Assembly (NCBI GenBank): GCA_044375555.1 | Contig: JBILML010000025.1 | Span: 1 to 43,350 of the forward strand | Direction of reading: 5' to 3' | DNA length: 43,350 nt | Source: UBA967 sp044375555 | Lineage (GTDB): Bacteria; Verrucomicrobiota; Verrucomicrobiia; Chthoniobacterales; Terrimicrobiaceae | Shown: positions 16,246 to 23,985 of the stretch, in pieces | Position numbering within the stretch: position 1 is the stretch's first letter | How the letters are laid out: every line of letters begins with the position of its first letter | Position numbers and translations under genes: made by a program | Notes under the pieces: model-generated | Seen by the model: the letters and a program-made list of their open reading frames with translations, nothing else | What the model was told of the DNA's origin: nothing | The model's database searches: none

Positions 16246-17331
16246 CTAGAGGAGCTCGGTGGTGACTTGGTCGGCCACAACACGGCCTTGGCGCGTGAGT
16301 GTCACTCGGCCATCGGAAATTCCAACAAACCCATGCGCCGCGAGCGTGCGAAGCCGGCCCTCATCAAAAGAATCCGAGGGAACTCCCTCGCGGGTCCGAA
16401 GTCCCAGGGACAGGCTTTCGAAGCGGAGCGTTTCGGCGTCCAGCCGCTCGAGGGTTTCGAAGCGGTCCCCGCCCGTGAGGACGCGTTGGGTGTAGGCTTC
16501 GGTATCGGCGAGATTTTTTCGGCGCCAGCCGCCGCGGGTCGAAACCGCACTGGGGCCGAAACCAGCGTAGTCCGATCCTCGCCAGTAGCCGAGATTGTGC
16601 AGGCATTCGCGGCCGGGCTTGGCGTAGTTCGAGATCTCGTATTGTCGGTAGCCCGCCTGCTCGAGGGTATCCATCGCGACCTCGAAAAATTCGGCGTCCG
16701 TTTCGGTCACGGGCACCAATTCGCCACGGCGGAAGCGCTCGAAATACTCGGTGTCCTCCTCGTAGGTGAGGCAATAGGCGGAAATGTGGTCCGGATCGAG
16801 CGCGACCGTCTGGCGCAGAGATTCGATCCACTGCCCGCGATCCTGCCCGGGAATACCGAAAATCAGGTCGAGGTTCACATTGGGCACGCCCGCCTCGCGG
16901 AGGATTTCGTAGCTGCGCCGGGCTTGTGTTCCGGAGTGGACGCGCCCGAGGGTTTTCAAAAGCTCCTCGTCCCAGGACTGCACGCCCATGCTCACGCGGT
17001 TGACGCCGAGTGCGAGCAGAGCCTTGGCCTTTTCAAGTGAAACGGTGGCAGGGTTCATCTCGAGAGTGAATTCCTGCACCTCGGAAAAATCCACCCGCTC
17101 GCGCAGTCCGCCGATCAGGTATTGGAGTTGCGAGGTCGAGAGAGCGGAGGGGGTGCCGCCGCCGAAAAAAATCGTCCACGGCGCGAGCCCCTCGGCCTCG
17201 ATCTCCGACTCGGCAAGCACGGCGTCGAGGAAGGCCTTGGTTTTATTCCGGTCGCTCGCCTCCTTGTAGAAGCTGCAATAGGGACATACCTTCGGACAAA
17301 ACGGAATGTGAACATAAAGATGCCGGACCAC
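16246..17331 (-). CDS. hemW: HemW-like radical SAM protein
   Basis: This 361-residue radical SAM enzyme belongs to the HemN/HemW family. The cluster motif C12-x3-C16-x2-C19 followed by SFY matches HemW, the haem chaperone, rather than the true coproporphyrinogen III dehydrogenase HemN. Further family blocks are FFGGGTPSAL, EFTLEMNPATV, GVNRVSMGVQSWDEELL and NVNLDLIFGIPGQ. The C-terminal HemW domain is present (YEISNYAKPGRECLHNLGYWRG). A GTG at 17331 is needed because the cysteine motif is only 11 residues in. The 5' end overlaps the divergent DUF362 gene by 12 bases. A haem-delivery role would fit the oxidase genes further along. Confidence 0.88.
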   Translation of the reverse strand: MVRHLYVHIPFCPKVCPYCSFYKEASDRNKTKAFLDAVLAESEIEAEGLAPWTIFFGGGTPSALSTSQLQYLIGGLRERVDFSEVQEFTLEMNPATVSLEKAKALLALGVNRVSMGVQSWDEELLKTLGRVHSGTQARRSYEILREAGVPNVNLDLIFGIPGQDRGQWIESLRQTVALDPDHISAYCLTYEEDTEYFERFRRGELVPVTETDAEFFEVAMDTLEQAGYRQYEISNYAKPGRECLHNLGYWRGSDYAGFGPSAVSTRGGWRRKNLADTEAYTQRVLTGGDRFETLERLDAETLRFESLSLGLRTREGVPSDSFDEGRLRTLAAHGFVGISDGRVTLTRQGRVVADQVTTELL

Positions 17332-18438
17332 CGCCCGACCCTAGCCTCCACGATTAGCCGCCGCAATGTCCGCGCCGTTCTGTTTTTTATCTTCGCCTTG
17401 GCTGGGATCACTTTTGCGGGTTCTCCAAAATCCACCGTCTTCTATGCGATGGAAACCGCCTCGAAGCCGTCCGGGCGCGGTGTGAATCCCGCCGTCGTGC
17501 GCCGCATGGTGGATAACCTCGTCTGCGCGACGACTGGAAAACCCAATCCCGCTGCGGGCTGGGCCTCGTTGGTGAAACCCACCGACCGCGTGGGAATCAA
17601 GGTCGCGGCGTCGGGCGGGGCGGTGAGTGGAACACATCCGGCGGTGGTGGAGGCGATCGCCATCGGACTCGCCTCGGCGGGAGTCCTGCCATCGAACATC
17701 ATCGTCTGGGACCGCAACTCCGAGGATTTGCTGGCAGCCGGCTTCAATCCCAAAAGCTCGCTCTACCGCTTGCGCTGGATCGATCCCACGAAGGGCTATG
17801 ACACGAAATCCATCGTCACCGCCCCGGTCATCGGTCGGTTGATCTGGGGCGACAGCAAATTTGGCGACCGCGAGGGCTCGAGCATGGTGGATGTTTTGGG
17901 GAACGGCGATCAGCTCAGTAGCACGAGTAGTTGGTCGAAAATCCTCAGCTCTGAGGTGGACAAAGTCGTCAATGTCCCCTCGCTGCAAGACAGCTTCCAG
18001 ACAGGAATCCATGGAGCCCTTGCGAACATGGCGCTCACGAATCTCGACAATTGGCGCCGCTTCACCCGCGCGCCTGAGCACGGCGATCCCTACTTGGCCG
18101 AAATCTACGCCGACGCCATGATCAGCGGGAAAGTTGTCCTCACGATTTTGGATGGTCTTGTTTTGCAATACGCCGGCGGACCATTTCCAAACCCCGGATT
18201 CCTCGTCGAGTATCACACCCTTTTTGCGAGCAAGGATCCGGTGGCGATCGATGCCACGGCGTTGCGGTTGCTCGATGAAAACCGCACGCCCTCGAAATTG
18301 CCGTCGTTGGTCGATATGACGCGCTGGCTTGAGAGTGCCTCGGCCCTCGGGCTCGGAAATTTTCGCGAGGAGGACATCGATCTGGTGCGCGTGGGGGTGA
18401 GGACCGACCCGACGCCCAAGCCAAGCCTCGCTCGCTAA
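17320..18438 (+). CDS. DUF362 domain protein with Tat-like signal
   Basis: This 372-residue exported DUF362 protein has an N-terminus with a twin-arginine-like stretch (SRRNVRAVLFF, residues 13-23), a hydrophobic segment and a likely cut after FAG. The DUF362 core shows DRVGIKVAASGG, SGTHPAVVEAIAIGLASAG, IIVWDRN, a KVVNVPSLQ block and KDPVAIDATALRLL. DUF362 proteins often accompany Fe-S centres, but no ferredoxin CxxCxxC motif is present here. The ATG at 17320 lies within the start of the divergent hemW; no better downstream start retains the signal. The function is unknown. Confidence 0.78.
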   Translation: MPDHRPTLASTISRRNVRAVLFFIFALAGITFAGSPKSTVFYAMETASKPSGRGVNPAVVRRMVDNLVCATTGKPNPAAGWASLVKPTDRVGIKVAASGGAVSGTHPAVVEAIAIGLASAGVLPSNIIVWDRNSEDLLAAGFNPKSSLYRLRWIDPTKGYDTKSIVTAPVIGRLIWGDSKFGDREGSSMVDVLGNGDQLSSTSSWSKILSSEVDKVVNVPSLQDSFQTGIHGALANMALTNLDNWRRFTRAPEHGDPYLAEIYADAMISGKVVLTILDGLVLQYAGGPFPNPGFLVEYHTLFASKDPVAIDATALRLLDENRTPSKLPSLVDMTRWLESASALGLGNFREEDIDLVRVGVRTDPTPKPSLAR

Positions 18439-18497
18439 AAAGCCGACGGGGGTTTTCTCCGCATTGGCAGGGTGCTGGCGGGCCTTAGGGTTTGCGC

Positions 18498-19052
18498 ATG
18501 AGAATGTCTTGGCTGGTGAAATGGGGGCTCCTTCTGGCTGTGGCGGCGGCCTGCTTGGCGGACGCCGCTGCGTTTTCAAAACCTGAACTCGAGCGCGAGG
18601 CCCGCGGCGCGCTATCCAAGGTCTACTCGAGAAATTCGGCGGCGGCTGACTTAGGTCGGCGCTGCGTAGCCGTGCTGGTGTTTCCCGATGCGCACATTGT
18701 GGGGCTCGGCTTGGCCATTCAATCTGGAACCGGCGTCCTGTTTTTTAAAAACGCCCCGGCAGCCTATTTCAATCTCACGGGAATTTCAGCGGGGCTGGAA
18801 CTCGGAGTGCAAAAATTCGACTACGCGATTTTCTTCGAGGACCAAACAGCCCTAGACGAACTCTACCGTTGGGGAGGATTTGAATTTGGAATCGCTCCAT
18901 CTCTCGTGGTGGCTGATGGAATCCTCAGCGGAAAACTTTCCACCTCCTCGGTAAAATCCGGCGTGCACCCGTTTCTGTTCGGTCAGGAAGGGCTCATGAT
19001 TTCGTTCGGGATCGGAAAAAACAAACTCACCGAATACTCGCCAAGCGAGTGA
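18498..19052 (+). CDS. SYLF (Ysc84-type) lipid-binding protein
   Basis: This 184-residue exported protein has a signal peptide (MRMSWLVKWGLLLAVAAACL, cut near DAAA) and a SYLF domain. Family features are the predicted GVLFFKNAPAAYFNLTGISAGLELG region, FDYAIFFEDQTALDELY, and a GIAPSLVVADG segment. SYLF domains bind phosphoinositides in eukaryotes; in bacteria the exported form is uncharacterised. The start could also be ATG 18504. It stands alone between the DUF362 gene (59-base gap) and the Fur-family gene, with the latter's operator just downstream of its stop. Confidence 0.82.
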   Translation: MRMSWLVKWGLLLAVAAACLADAAAFSKPELEREARGALSKVYSRNSAAADLGRRCVAVLVFPDAHIVGLGLAIQSGTGVLFFKNAPAAYFNLTGISAGLELGVQKFDYAIFFEDQTALDELYRWGGFEFGIAPSLVVADGILSGKLSTSSVKSGVHPFLFGQEGLMISFGIGKNKLTEYSPSE

Positions 19053-19068
19053 ATGGAAGGGCCTTTAT

Positions 19069-19083
19069 TTAGAATAATTCTTG
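19069..19083. promoter_or_regulatory. 7-1-7 Fur/PerR-type box ahead of the regulator and suf genes
   Basis: TTAGAAT-A-ATTCTTG (19069-19083) has the 7-1-7 layout of Fur-family operators, with a perfect AGAAT/ATTCT core at 19071-19081. The resemblance is closest to the PerR box (TTATAATnATTATAA). TAGAAT at 19070-19075 is also a good -10 hexamer, so binding would block the promoter 34 bases before the regulator's ATG. Confidence 0.55.
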
Positions 19084-19116
19084 TTAGGGAAAGCTGAGCG
19101 GCTAACTTGTCCCGCC

Positions 19117-19557
19117 ATGACTGCGAGAAAAACAGTGCCTTCCGACTACGAGGAGACGATCAGCCACAATGGTCATCGCCTTACGCCCCAGCGCCGCGAG
19201 GTTTACAATGTCCTCCTCGATCAGCGCGACCACCCGACCGCCACCGAGGTTTTCATCCGTGCCAAACAGCGCATCCCCGGCATCTCGCTGGCGACTGTTT
19301 ATAACTGCCTCGAGACGCTGGTTGATTGCGGCCTCGCCAAGCAGGTGAATGTCGAGCGCGAGGCGACCCGCTATTGCCCGAATGTTAGCGACCACGGGCA
19401 TTTCATTTGCCAATCCTGCGGCGCGGTGACCGACATCCCGATCGCGAAGGAGGGCAAAATCACCCAATTCCTCAAAGTTCCCGCCCGCTTTTCCGTCAAC
19501 AATTCCGAAATCACCCTGCGCGGCACCTGCCCGAACTGCAAAAAATCCAACAACTAA
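19117..19557 (+). CDS. Fur-family metal-dependent regulator (PerR/Zur-like)
   Basis: This 146-residue regulator has the Fur winged helix (residues 1-80, RLTPQRREVYNVLL and ISLATVYNCLETLVD) and the structural zinc site C98-x2-C101 and C138-x2-C141. The sensing-site candidates are H39, C87, H93, H95 and D106. They align with PerR's His37, Asp85, His91, His93 and Asp104, except that Asp85 is replaced by Cys. A Cys six before the His-x-His pair recalls Zur proteins, so the sensed signal (peroxide, iron or zinc) is open. It is 11 bases ahead of sufC and preceded by a 7-1-7 box, suggesting autoregulation and control of Fe-S assembly. Confidence 0.88.
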   Translation: MTARKTVPSDYEETISHNGHRLTPQRREVYNVLLDQRDHPTATEVFIRAKQRIPGISLATVYNCLETLVDCGLAKQVNVEREATRYCPNVSDHGHFICQSCGAVTDIPIAKEGKITQFLKVPARFSVNNSEITLRGTCPNCKKSNN

Positions 19558-19568
19558 AATAGCACACC

Positions 19569-20327
19569 ATGAGCCTCAAAATCGAAAATCTCTCCGCCAA
19601 CATCGGCGACCGCCAAATCCTCAAAGGCCTCAACCTCGAAGTTCCCAAGGGCCAAGTCCACGCGATCATGGGCAAGAACGGTTCCGGCAAATCCACCCTC
19701 GCCAAGGTCATGGCCGGCCACCCCGACTATGAGGTCACTGGCGGCTCGGTCACCCTCGACGGCTTGAATCTTTTTGAAATGCAAGAGCCCGACCAGCGCG
19801 CCCGCGCCGGTCTTTTCGTCGCCTTCCAATACCCGATGGAAATCCCCGGTGTAACGATTGCGAACTTCATCCGCGCCGCGCTCCAGGCCCGTCTCCCCGA
19901 GGGCGAGGAACTGGATGCCGTGGAATACTACGAGCACCTCTACAAAAAAATGGATTCGCTCAAGATCGACCGCAAATTCACTTCCCGCGCGGTGAACGAG
20001 GGCTTTTCCGGCGGTGAGAAAAAGCGCTGCGAGGTTCTCCAAATGGCCATGCTCAATCCCGTTTACGCCGTGCTCGACGAGACCGACTCCGGCCTCGACA
20101 TCGACGCCCTTCGCATCGTTTCGGACGGTGTGAACGCCATGCGCAGTCCCGAGCGCGGATTCCTCGTCATCACCCACTACCAGCGCCTCCTCGACTACAT
20201 CGTGCCCGATGTTGTCCATGTGATGGTGGACGGTCGCATCGTCATGAGCGGCGACAAAAACCTCGCCCACAAACTCGAGGCCCAGGGCTACGATTGGGTC
20301 GAAAAAGAAATTCTCGCCACCTCCTGA
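19569..20327 (+). CDS. sufC: Fe-S assembly ATPase SufC
   Basis: This 252-residue ABC-type ATPase is the cytosolic motor of the SufBCD scaffold that builds iron-sulfur clusters. Motifs are Walker A GKNGSGKST near residue 35, the signature FSGGEKKRCEVLQM near 143, Walker B AVLDETDSGLDID near 168 and the switch His in ITHYQRLLDYI. It is first of three suf genes with short gaps (26 and 16 bases), co-directional with the Fur-family gene upstream. The cysteine desulfurase SufS, SufE/SufU and SufA are not in the window. Confidence 0.97.
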   Translation: MSLKIENLSANIGDRQILKGLNLEVPKGQVHAIMGKNGSGKSTLAKVMAGHPDYEVTGGSVTLDGLNLFEMQEPDQRARAGLFVAFQYPMEIPGVTIANFIRAALQARLPEGEELDAVEYYEHLYKKMDSLKIDRKFTSRAVNEGFSGGEKKRCEVLQMAMLNPVYAVLDETDSGLDIDALRIVSDGVNAMRSPERGFLVITHYQRLLDYIVPDVVHVMVDGRIVMSGDKNLAHKLEAQGYDWVEKEILATS

Positions 20328-20353
20328 TTCCCGCTTCTCCGGAGGAAAAAACC

Positions 20354-21760
20354 ATGGAAACCAAACCTGATTTCAACATCGACCGCTCGGTCGGCGACTT
20401 CCACTACGATGTGGACTACGAATTCGATGCCGGCACCGGCCTTACGGAAAAAACCATCGACTACATTTCGGATGTGAAGGAAGACCCGGACTGGATCCGC
20501 GAGTTCCGCAAGGAAGCCCTTCGCAAGTTCAACTCCATGCCCATGCCGACCCATTGGGCGAGCCACGACTTGGAGAACATCGTTTTCGACAACATCCGCT
20601 ACTACCTCTCGCAAGGCACCCAGCCGAAGCGCTCTTGGGACGATGTGCCCGAGGATGTGAAGCGCACCTTCGAGCGACTCGGCATCCCCGAGCAGGAGCG
20701 GAAATTCCTCGCCGGTGTCGAGGCCCAATTCGACAGCGAAGCCGCCTACTCTAACATCAAAGCCGCCGTCGGCGAACAGGGCGTGATCTTTGTCGGCTCG
20801 ACCGAGGGACTCCAAAAGCACCCCGAGATTTTCAAGAAGTGGTTCGGAAAAGTCATCCCCACCGGTGACAATAAATTCTCCGCGCTCAACAGCGCCGTCT
20901 TCTCCGGCGGCTCGTTCATCTACATCCCACCGGGCGTGAAGGTGAAACACCCGCTCCAGGCCTACTTCCGCATCAACGCGGAAAACTTCGGCCAGTTCGA
21001 GCGCACGCTCATCATCGCCGATGAAGGCAGCGAGGTCATGTATATGGAAGGCTGCACCGCGCCGAAGTTCGAGACCTCCACACTCCACAGCGCGGTCGTG
21101 GAACTCGTCGCCCTCAAGGGAGCCAAAATCCAATACATCACCGTTCAAAACTGGTCGGCGAATGTTTTCAACCTCGTGACAAAACGCGGCCTCGCCCACG
21201 AGGAAGCCGAGATCAAGTGGATCGATTGCAACATTGGCTCGCGCCTCACGATGAAATACCCCGGCGTGATTATGAAAGGCCGCAAGGCCCGCGGCGAAGT
21301 GATCTCGATCGCGCTCGCCGGCGACGGCCAGCACCAAGACACCGGTGCCAAAATGGTCCACGCCGCCGACGAGACCACCAGCAACATCGTTTCGAAGAGC
21401 ATCAGCATCGGAAAAGGTCGCTCGACCTATCGCGGCCTCGTCCAGATCGGCCGCCACCTCAAAGGTTGTAAAAACAACACCGAGTGCGACGCCCTCCTCA
21501 TCAACACCGACAGCCGCACGGACACCTACCCCGCCATCACCGTGCGCGGGAAGGAAAACGCCTGCCAGCACGAGGCCTCAGTTAGCAAAATCAGCGCGGA
21601 GCAAATCTTCTACATGCAACAGCGCGGCATTTCCGAAGGCGCGGCGATGAGCCTCGCCGTGAACGGATTCGTCAACGACCTCGTCCAGCAATTCCCCATG
21701 GAATACTCGGTCGAACTCAAGCGCCTCATCGACCTCGAAATGGAAGGCTCCGTCGGCTGA
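20354..21760 (+). CDS. sufB: Fe-S cluster scaffold protein SufB
   Basis: This 468-residue protein is the main scaffold subunit of SufBC2D. Signatures are EKTIDYISDVKEDPDWIREFR at the start (given in parts), YSNIKAAVGEQGVIF, VFSGGSFIYIPPGVKV, EGSEVMYMEGCTAP, TVQNWSANVFNLVTKRG and the C-terminal EHQASVSKISAEQ-type block, here QHEASVSKISAEQIFYMQQR. The ATG at 20354 follows a GGAGG at 20341-20345, which decides the start over an upstream frame that overlaps sufC. The length is that of the family. Confidence 0.97.
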   Translation: METKPDFNIDRSVGDFHYDVDYEFDAGTGLTEKTIDYISDVKEDPDWIREFRKEALRKFNSMPMPTHWASHDLENIVFDNIRYYLSQGTQPKRSWDDVPEDVKRTFERLGIPEQERKFLAGVEAQFDSEAAYSNIKAAVGEQGVIFVGSTEGLQKHPEIFKKWFGKVIPTGDNKFSALNSAVFSGGSFIYIPPGVKVKHPLQAYFRINAENFGQFERTLIIADEGSEVMYMEGCTAPKFETSTLHSAVVELVALKGAKIQYITVQNWSANVFNLVTKRGLAHEEAEIKWIDCNIGSRLTMKYPGVIMKGRKARGEVISIALAGDGQHQDTGAKMVHAADETTSNIVSKSISIGKGRSTYRGLVQIGRHLKGCKNNTECDALLINTDSRTDTYPAITVRGKENACQHEASVSKISAEQIFYMQQRGISEGAAMSLAVNGFVNDLVQQFPMEYSVELKRLIDLEMEGSVG

Positions 21761-21776
21761 ACCGGAGAAAAACCCA

Positions 21777-23051
21777 ATGACCACTCTTATGGAAAAACCC
21801 GCCGCGGCCCCGTCCGCATGGCCCGCCTGGTTCCAGGCCGAACAATCCGCCGCGCTCGCCGAATACGAAAAACTCCCCGTCCCCGTCCGCAAGGACGAGT
21901 CCTGGCGTTTCGCGAATCTCAAGGCGCTCGACCTCTCCGCATTTGTTGATGCCGCCCCCGTCGCCAGCGAAGGCCGACTCATCAACGCCTCCACCGGCCT
22001 GAAGCAAACCTCCGCCAAGCTCATCCTCGGCAACAACGCCCTGCTCCACCGTGAGGCCAGCTCGCTCCCGAAAGGCGTCATCCTCGAAACCCTCGAGTCC
22101 GCCGCCACGAACCACGCCGACCTCTTCAAAAAATACTTCATGGCCCAACCCGTGGAACTCGGCTCCCGCAAATACGCCGCGCTCCACAAAGCGCGCGTCG
22201 CCGGTGGTGCGTTTCTTTATGTGCCGGCCAACACCTGCGTCGAACTCCCGATCGAACTCTTCCAGTGGGTCGAAGGCGCCAACGCCTCGGTCTTCCCGCA
22301 CACCCTCATCGTCTGCGGGGAGAACAGCCGCGTCACGGTTGTGGATTATTTCAAATCCGCCGACCACCTCCCGGCCTTCGCCTGCGGCGTGAACGACCTC
22401 CACCTCGCTCGTGGCGCGAAGCTCACCTACATCTCCGTTCAGGATTGGTCCAGCGAGACCACCGCGTTCCATTTGAATTCCACCATCGTGGATCGTGACG
22501 CCACCGCCACCGCCCTCATCGCGAATTTCGGCGGAGCCTTCATCCGCGGCGAAAGCCTCAGCCGGCTCATCGGCGAAGGCTCCCGCAGCGAAATGTATTC
22601 CATCAACCCCGTCGAAGGCACCCGCGAGATCGACCAGCGCACCCTGCAAGACCATGTCGCACCCAACGCCACCAGCGACCTCCTCTACCTCAACGCGCTC
22701 GACGACAAATCCCGCACCATCTTCGCCGGGCTCATCAAGGTCCAACCCGGCGCCAAAGGCACGGACGCCTACCAGAAGGTCAAAAACCTCATCCTCAGCG
22801 ACGATGCCGACCCGAACTCCATGCCGGGCTTGGAAATCCTGAACGACGAAGTCCGCTGCAGCCACGGCGCCACCAACGGCCCCGTCAGCGCCGACGAACT
22901 TTTCTACATGGAAGCCCGAGGCATCCCCGCCGACAAAGCCCGCCGCCTGATTGTGAATGGCTTCTTCAACAGCCTCCTCACCCACATCGAAAACGCTCCG
23001 CTCCGTCTTCACCTCGAAGGCCTCCTCGCCGCCCGTCTAGCCATCGGTTGA
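21777..23051 (+). CDS. sufD: Fe-S cluster assembly protein SufD
   Basis: This 424-residue protein is a SufB paralogue and partner in the SufBC2D complex. It has the short N-terminal SufD region (KDESWRFANLKALDL), then the beta-helix with GGAFLYVPANTCVELP, ISVQDWSSETTAFH, DQRTLQDHVAPNATSDLLY (given in part), FAGLIKVQPGAKGTDAYQ and SHGATNGPVSADELFYMEAR, which is the conserved CSHGAT block. The start at 21777 is preceded by GGAG; ATG 21789 is an alternative. It is the last suf gene, followed by the toxin-antitoxin pair. Confidence 0.95.
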   Translation: MTTLMEKPAAAPSAWPAWFQAEQSAALAEYEKLPVPVRKDESWRFANLKALDLSAFVDAAPVASEGRLINASTGLKQTSAKLILGNNALLHREASSLPKGVILETLESAATNHADLFKKYFMAQPVELGSRKYAALHKARVAGGAFLYVPANTCVELPIELFQWVEGANASVFPHTLIVCGENSRVTVVDYFKSADHLPAFACGVNDLHLARGAKLTYISVQDWSSETTAFHLNSTIVDRDATATALIANFGGAFIRGESLSRLIGEGSRSEMYSINPVEGTREIDQRTLQDHVAPNATSDLLYLNALDDKSRTIFAGLIKVQPGAKGTDAYQKVKNLILSDDADPNSMPGLEILNDEVRCSHGATNGPVSADELFYMEARGIPADKARRLIVNGFFNSLLTHIENAPLRLHLEGLLAARLAIG

Positions 23052-23065
23052 CCTTTTGACAAACC

Positions 23066-23083
23066 GTGTCACGCGTGTCACGC
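23066..23083. promoter_or_regulatory. Tandem GTGTCACGC repeat, candidate toxin-antitoxin operator
   Basis: GTGTCACGC occurs twice in a row (23066-23074 and 23075-23083). The junction forms the palindrome CACGCGTG (23070-23077). A TTGACA hexamer lies just upstream at 23056-23061, and the antitoxin ATG follows at 23091. Position and symmetry suggest autoregulation by the antitoxin. Confidence 0.45.
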
Positions 23084-23090
23084 TCCACGC

Positions 23091-23360
23091 ATGACCACAA
23101 TCGAAATCCCGATCCGGGAACTCCACGCCCGCACCGGACACTATGTCCGCCTCGCTTCGCGCGAAATGGAAGTCATCATTACCGAGAACGGCAAACCCTC
23201 CGCTCGAATCACCCCGCTTGCAACTCCCCACACCGCACCCCTTGGAAAGCGTCGCAGCGTTCTTCCTGCTTACCAGAAGGCGCTTTCGTCCGGAAAACTC
23301 ACCTCCTCCAAAGACAGCACGCCCGAACTTCGCGAAATCTCCGCCCTACGCGACCTGTGA
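23091..23360 (+). CDS. Phd/YefM-type antitoxin
   Basis: This 89-residue protein starts with a Phd/YefM-like DNA-binding domain (IPIRELHARTGHYVRLASREMEVIITENGKP in parts, then ARITPL) and ends with a flexible charged tail that would cover the toxin. Its stop overlaps the GTG start of the PIN toxin gene by 3 bases, the classic coupled arrangement. A tandem repeat directly upstream is a candidate operator. The pair is inserted between sufD and the pabC-like gene. Confidence 0.87.
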   Translation: MTTIEIPIRELHARTGHYVRLASREMEVIITENGKPSARITPLATPHTAPLGKRRSVLPAYQKALSSGKLTSSKDSTPELREISALRDL

Positions 23361-23791
23361 TCTACTGCGACACCGCTTATTTGTTGAAATATTATGTTGA
23401 AGAACCGGGCAGCGCCGAAGTGCGTGCACTCATTGACAATCAACTTGGCGTGGGATCGCTGTCGCTCGCGCGACTGGAGTTGGCAGCCGCATTTCACCGC
23501 AAGTTCCGTGAATCAATAATCGAACCTGGTGCGCACAAGACCCTCGTGGCCCAATTTTCAGCAGACAATTCTTCAGGATTTTGGACTTGGTTCGACTCGA
23601 CCCGGGAGCTCGTTGATATCGCATCAAAACAGTTCGCGAACCTCCCGAAACAAATCTTCCTCCGTGCCTCCGATGCCCTCCACCTCGTTTGTGCCAAGGA
23701 GCACGGTTTCCGCGAGATTTACTCGAACGATAAGCATCTCCTGGCCGCCGCCAAACACTTCGGTCTGAAAGGCCGGAATGTCATCGGCTAA
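23357..23791 (+). CDS. PIN-domain toxin (VapC-type ribonuclease)
   Basis: This 144-residue PIN-domain protein would act as an RNase toxin. The acidic active-site residues are visible: D5 in IYCDTAYLLKYY, the Glu in LARLELAAAF near 40, and RASDALHLVCA and YSNDKHLLAAA near 110-130. The GTG at 23357 overlaps the antitoxin stop and places the first Asp at the normal position; the longer frame reading through the antitoxin is a shadow. The target RNA is unknown. Confidence 0.9.
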   Translation: MIYCDTAYLLKYYVEEPGSAEVRALIDNQLGVGSLSLARLELAAAFHRKFRESIIEPGAHKTLVAQFSADNSSGFWTWFDSTRELVDIASKQFANLPKQIFLRASDALHLVCAKEHGFREIYSNDKHLLAAAKHFGLKGRNVIG

Positions 23792-23985
23792 AACCATCCT
23801 CCCGCCCACCGCCGCCGTTGCCGCGATCCAATCTGCCCTGCAAGATGTCCCCTCCCGCGTGGGGGTGGCCCGAAAAGGAAGTCCTAGGTCTCGGCCTTCT
23901 CGCCGCCCGTTTTGCCGTCGCCTTTGAGTGAAATGCCAAATCAGGGAAGCTTGACTCGGCGCTGCTGCTTGAATGCCTTGGGGGT

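Noticed and set aside
20288..23012. Long minus-strand open frames opposite sufB and sufD
   Set aside because: Shadows of codon bias in real genes, without recognisable domains.
23845..23931. 28-residue ORF between the toxin and the pabC-like gene
   Set aside because: No ribosome-binding site or family; composition is that of surrounding noncoding sequence.
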